In this document: positions 63,129 to 64,000 of the stretch, one piece after another
How the letters are laid out: the number at the start of each line of letters is the position of its first letter
How positions within the stretch are numbered: position 1 is the first letter of the stretch
NCBI RefSeq assembly: GCF_000527695.1
Contig: NZ_ATSX01000001.1
Coordinates: 1,364,001-1,428,000, forward strand
Origin: Commensalibacter papalotli (ex Servin-Garciduenas et al. 2014)
GTDB lineage: Bacteria; Pseudomonadota; Alphaproteobacteria; Acetobacterales; Acetobacteraceae
Direction: 5' to 3'
Length of the DNA stretch: 64,000 bases
Position numbers and translations under genes: made by a program
The notes under the pieces: model-generated
What the model was told of the DNA's origin: nothing
The model's input: the letters and a program-made list of their open reading frames with translations, nothing else
Database searches by the model: none

Positions 63129-64000
63129 ATGACAAAATTATATAGTTTAAATACACCCTATCAAATCAAAGGGCTTTCTTTGAAAAACCGTGTTGTTATG
63201 CCTCCAATGTGCCAATATCAAGCTCAAAATGGTATTGTCAATCAATGGCACCACATTCATTATGCCTCTCGCGCAGTTGGAGGGGTTGGATTGATTATTG
63301 TTGAAATGACCAGCGTTGCTGAAAATGGAAGAATTTCCCCATATTGCCTGGGATTATGGAACGATGCACAACGTGATGCATTCAAACCTATTATTGATGC
63401 AGTGCATGCACAAGATGCAAAGATCGCTATTCAAATTGCACATTCTGGACGCAAAGCTTTGGGTGAAAAAAATGTCGTATCTTCCTCGCCTATAATTTAC
63501 GATGGCAGTGTCGATGCTGGTGAAGGAAAATGGGAATATAAAACCCCAAAAGAACTTACAAAATCTGAAATATTAGACCTTGTACAAGCATTCCAAAATA
63601 CTGCGAAACGCGCAATAGAGGCTGGGTTTGATGCCATTGAACTGCATGGGGCTCATGGATATTTAATTCACCAATTTCATTCTCCTAAAATGAATCTGCG
63701 TACAGATGAATATGGACAAGACAAATTTCTGTTTGGTAAGCAAATCATTAAAGCAGTTAAAGATATTATGCCTGCAGAGATGCCTTTAATCATTCGAATT
63801 TCTGCTCAAGAATTCAGTAAAAATGGGTATGATGTTACTTATGGTTGTAAAATCGCCAAAGAATATGTCGATGCTGGTATAGACGTGATACATGTGAGTG
63901 GCGGTGGAGATGGGCCACTTGATAACAATCATCGCCCCTCTTTTCATGCAGGTTATCAAGTGTATCTTGCCAAAGCAGTTAAACAAACGGTTAATGTTCC
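63129..64000 (+). CDS. old-yellow-enzyme type NADH:flavin oxidoreductase (YqjM/NamA-like), partial
   Basis: The ATG at 63129 opens a frame running past the window end, giving 290 residues of an expected ~340-370. It is an FMN TIM barrel: LKNRVVMPPMCQYQA at the first strand, IQIAHSGRKAL, and GFDAIELHGAHGYLIHQFHSPKMNLRTDEYG, where the His and Tyr/Arg residues bind substrate. YqjM-type enzymes reduce activated alkenes with NAD(P)H. It is divergent from the LysR regulator, which probably controls it. Confidence 0.92.
   Translation, partial: MTKLYSLNTPYQIKGLSLKNRVVMPPMCQYQAQNGIVNQWHHIHYASRAVGGVGLIIVEMTSVAENGRISPYCLGLWNDAQRDAFKPIIDAVHAQDAKIAIQIAHSGRKALGEKNVVSSSPIIYDGSVDAGEGKWEYKTPKELTKSEILDLVQAFQNTAKRAIEAGFDAIELHGAHGYLIHQFHSPKMNLRTDEYGQDKFLFGKQIIKAVKDIMPAEMPLIIRISAQEFSKNGYDVTYGCKIAKEYVDAGIDVIHVSGGGDGPLDNNHRPSFHAGYQVYLAKAVKQTVNV

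Noticed and set aside
1-64000. CRISPR arrays, intact insertion sequences, integrases and rRNA genes
   Set aside because: No regularly spaced repeats, no transposase or integrase frames and no rRNA sequence were found on reading the window.

Overview
The window is an AT-rich, gene-dense chromosomal segment of an alphaproteobacterium, most probably an acetic acid bacterium (Acetobacteraceae) of the low-GC, insect-gut Commensalibacter type. This is inferred from gene content and order: DUF3576-leuS-lptE-holA, paired cysteine desulfurases with a [2Fe-2S] ferredoxin and mnmA, rpoH, DUF1489 and DUF6476 proteins, and a group I intron in tRNA-Arg(CCU). No 16S rRNA gene is present to confirm it. Both window ends cut genes: a FAD-dependent oxidoreductase on the left and an old-yellow-enzyme type flavin oxidoreductase on the right.

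1-34 kb is mostly housekeeping. It holds metal handling (two CDF cation exporters, a CobW GTPase with an extreme His-Asp loop, a WD40 partner) and a first set of surface-polysaccharide genes (O-antigen ligase, GT4). An orphan ABC substrate-binding protein follows. Next come the sulfur-trafficking operon (two cysteine desulfurases, ferredoxin, MnmA), an amino-acid permease, a second polysaccharide pair (GT4 and a heparinase II/III-like protein), rpe, rsmB, a GT2, a PLP-homeostasis protein, kup and hemW. The stretch ends with two related SPOR-domain lipoproteins, one carrying a lytic transglycosylase domain, plus DUF3142, AEC transporter and YdcF genes.

34-43 kb looks accessory. It contains a UmuD-type S24 peptidase with no UmuC and then an unannotated 56-residue peptide gene with a textbook double-glycine secretion leader (RELTLIEIKNVSGG) and a 29-residue, strongly basic core: a candidate microcin-like or signalling peptide. 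A self-contained polyol/ketohexose cassette follows. It runs SDR dehydrogenase, GatZ-like protein, PfkB kinase and ROK repressor on the minus strand, and ketose 3-epimerase and polyol MFS transporter on the plus strand. Two palindromes, the likely operators, lie between the divergent halves. The island ends at a tRNA-Arg(CCU) gene split by a 223-nt group I intron directly after the anticodon.

43-64 kb returns to core genes: holA, lptE, leuS, DUF3576, a LarC-like protein with an altered motif, a large secreted repeat protein of unknown function, a YbjJ-like MFS transporter with an inositol-monophosphatase-family phosphatase, a 1122-residue protein fusing three glycosyltransferase-like domains, DUF6476, rluD, rpoH with a recognisable promoter and terminator, azlCD, a LysR regulator and the flavin oxidoreductase. 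No CRISPR array, intact insertion sequence, integrase or rRNA gene was seen.
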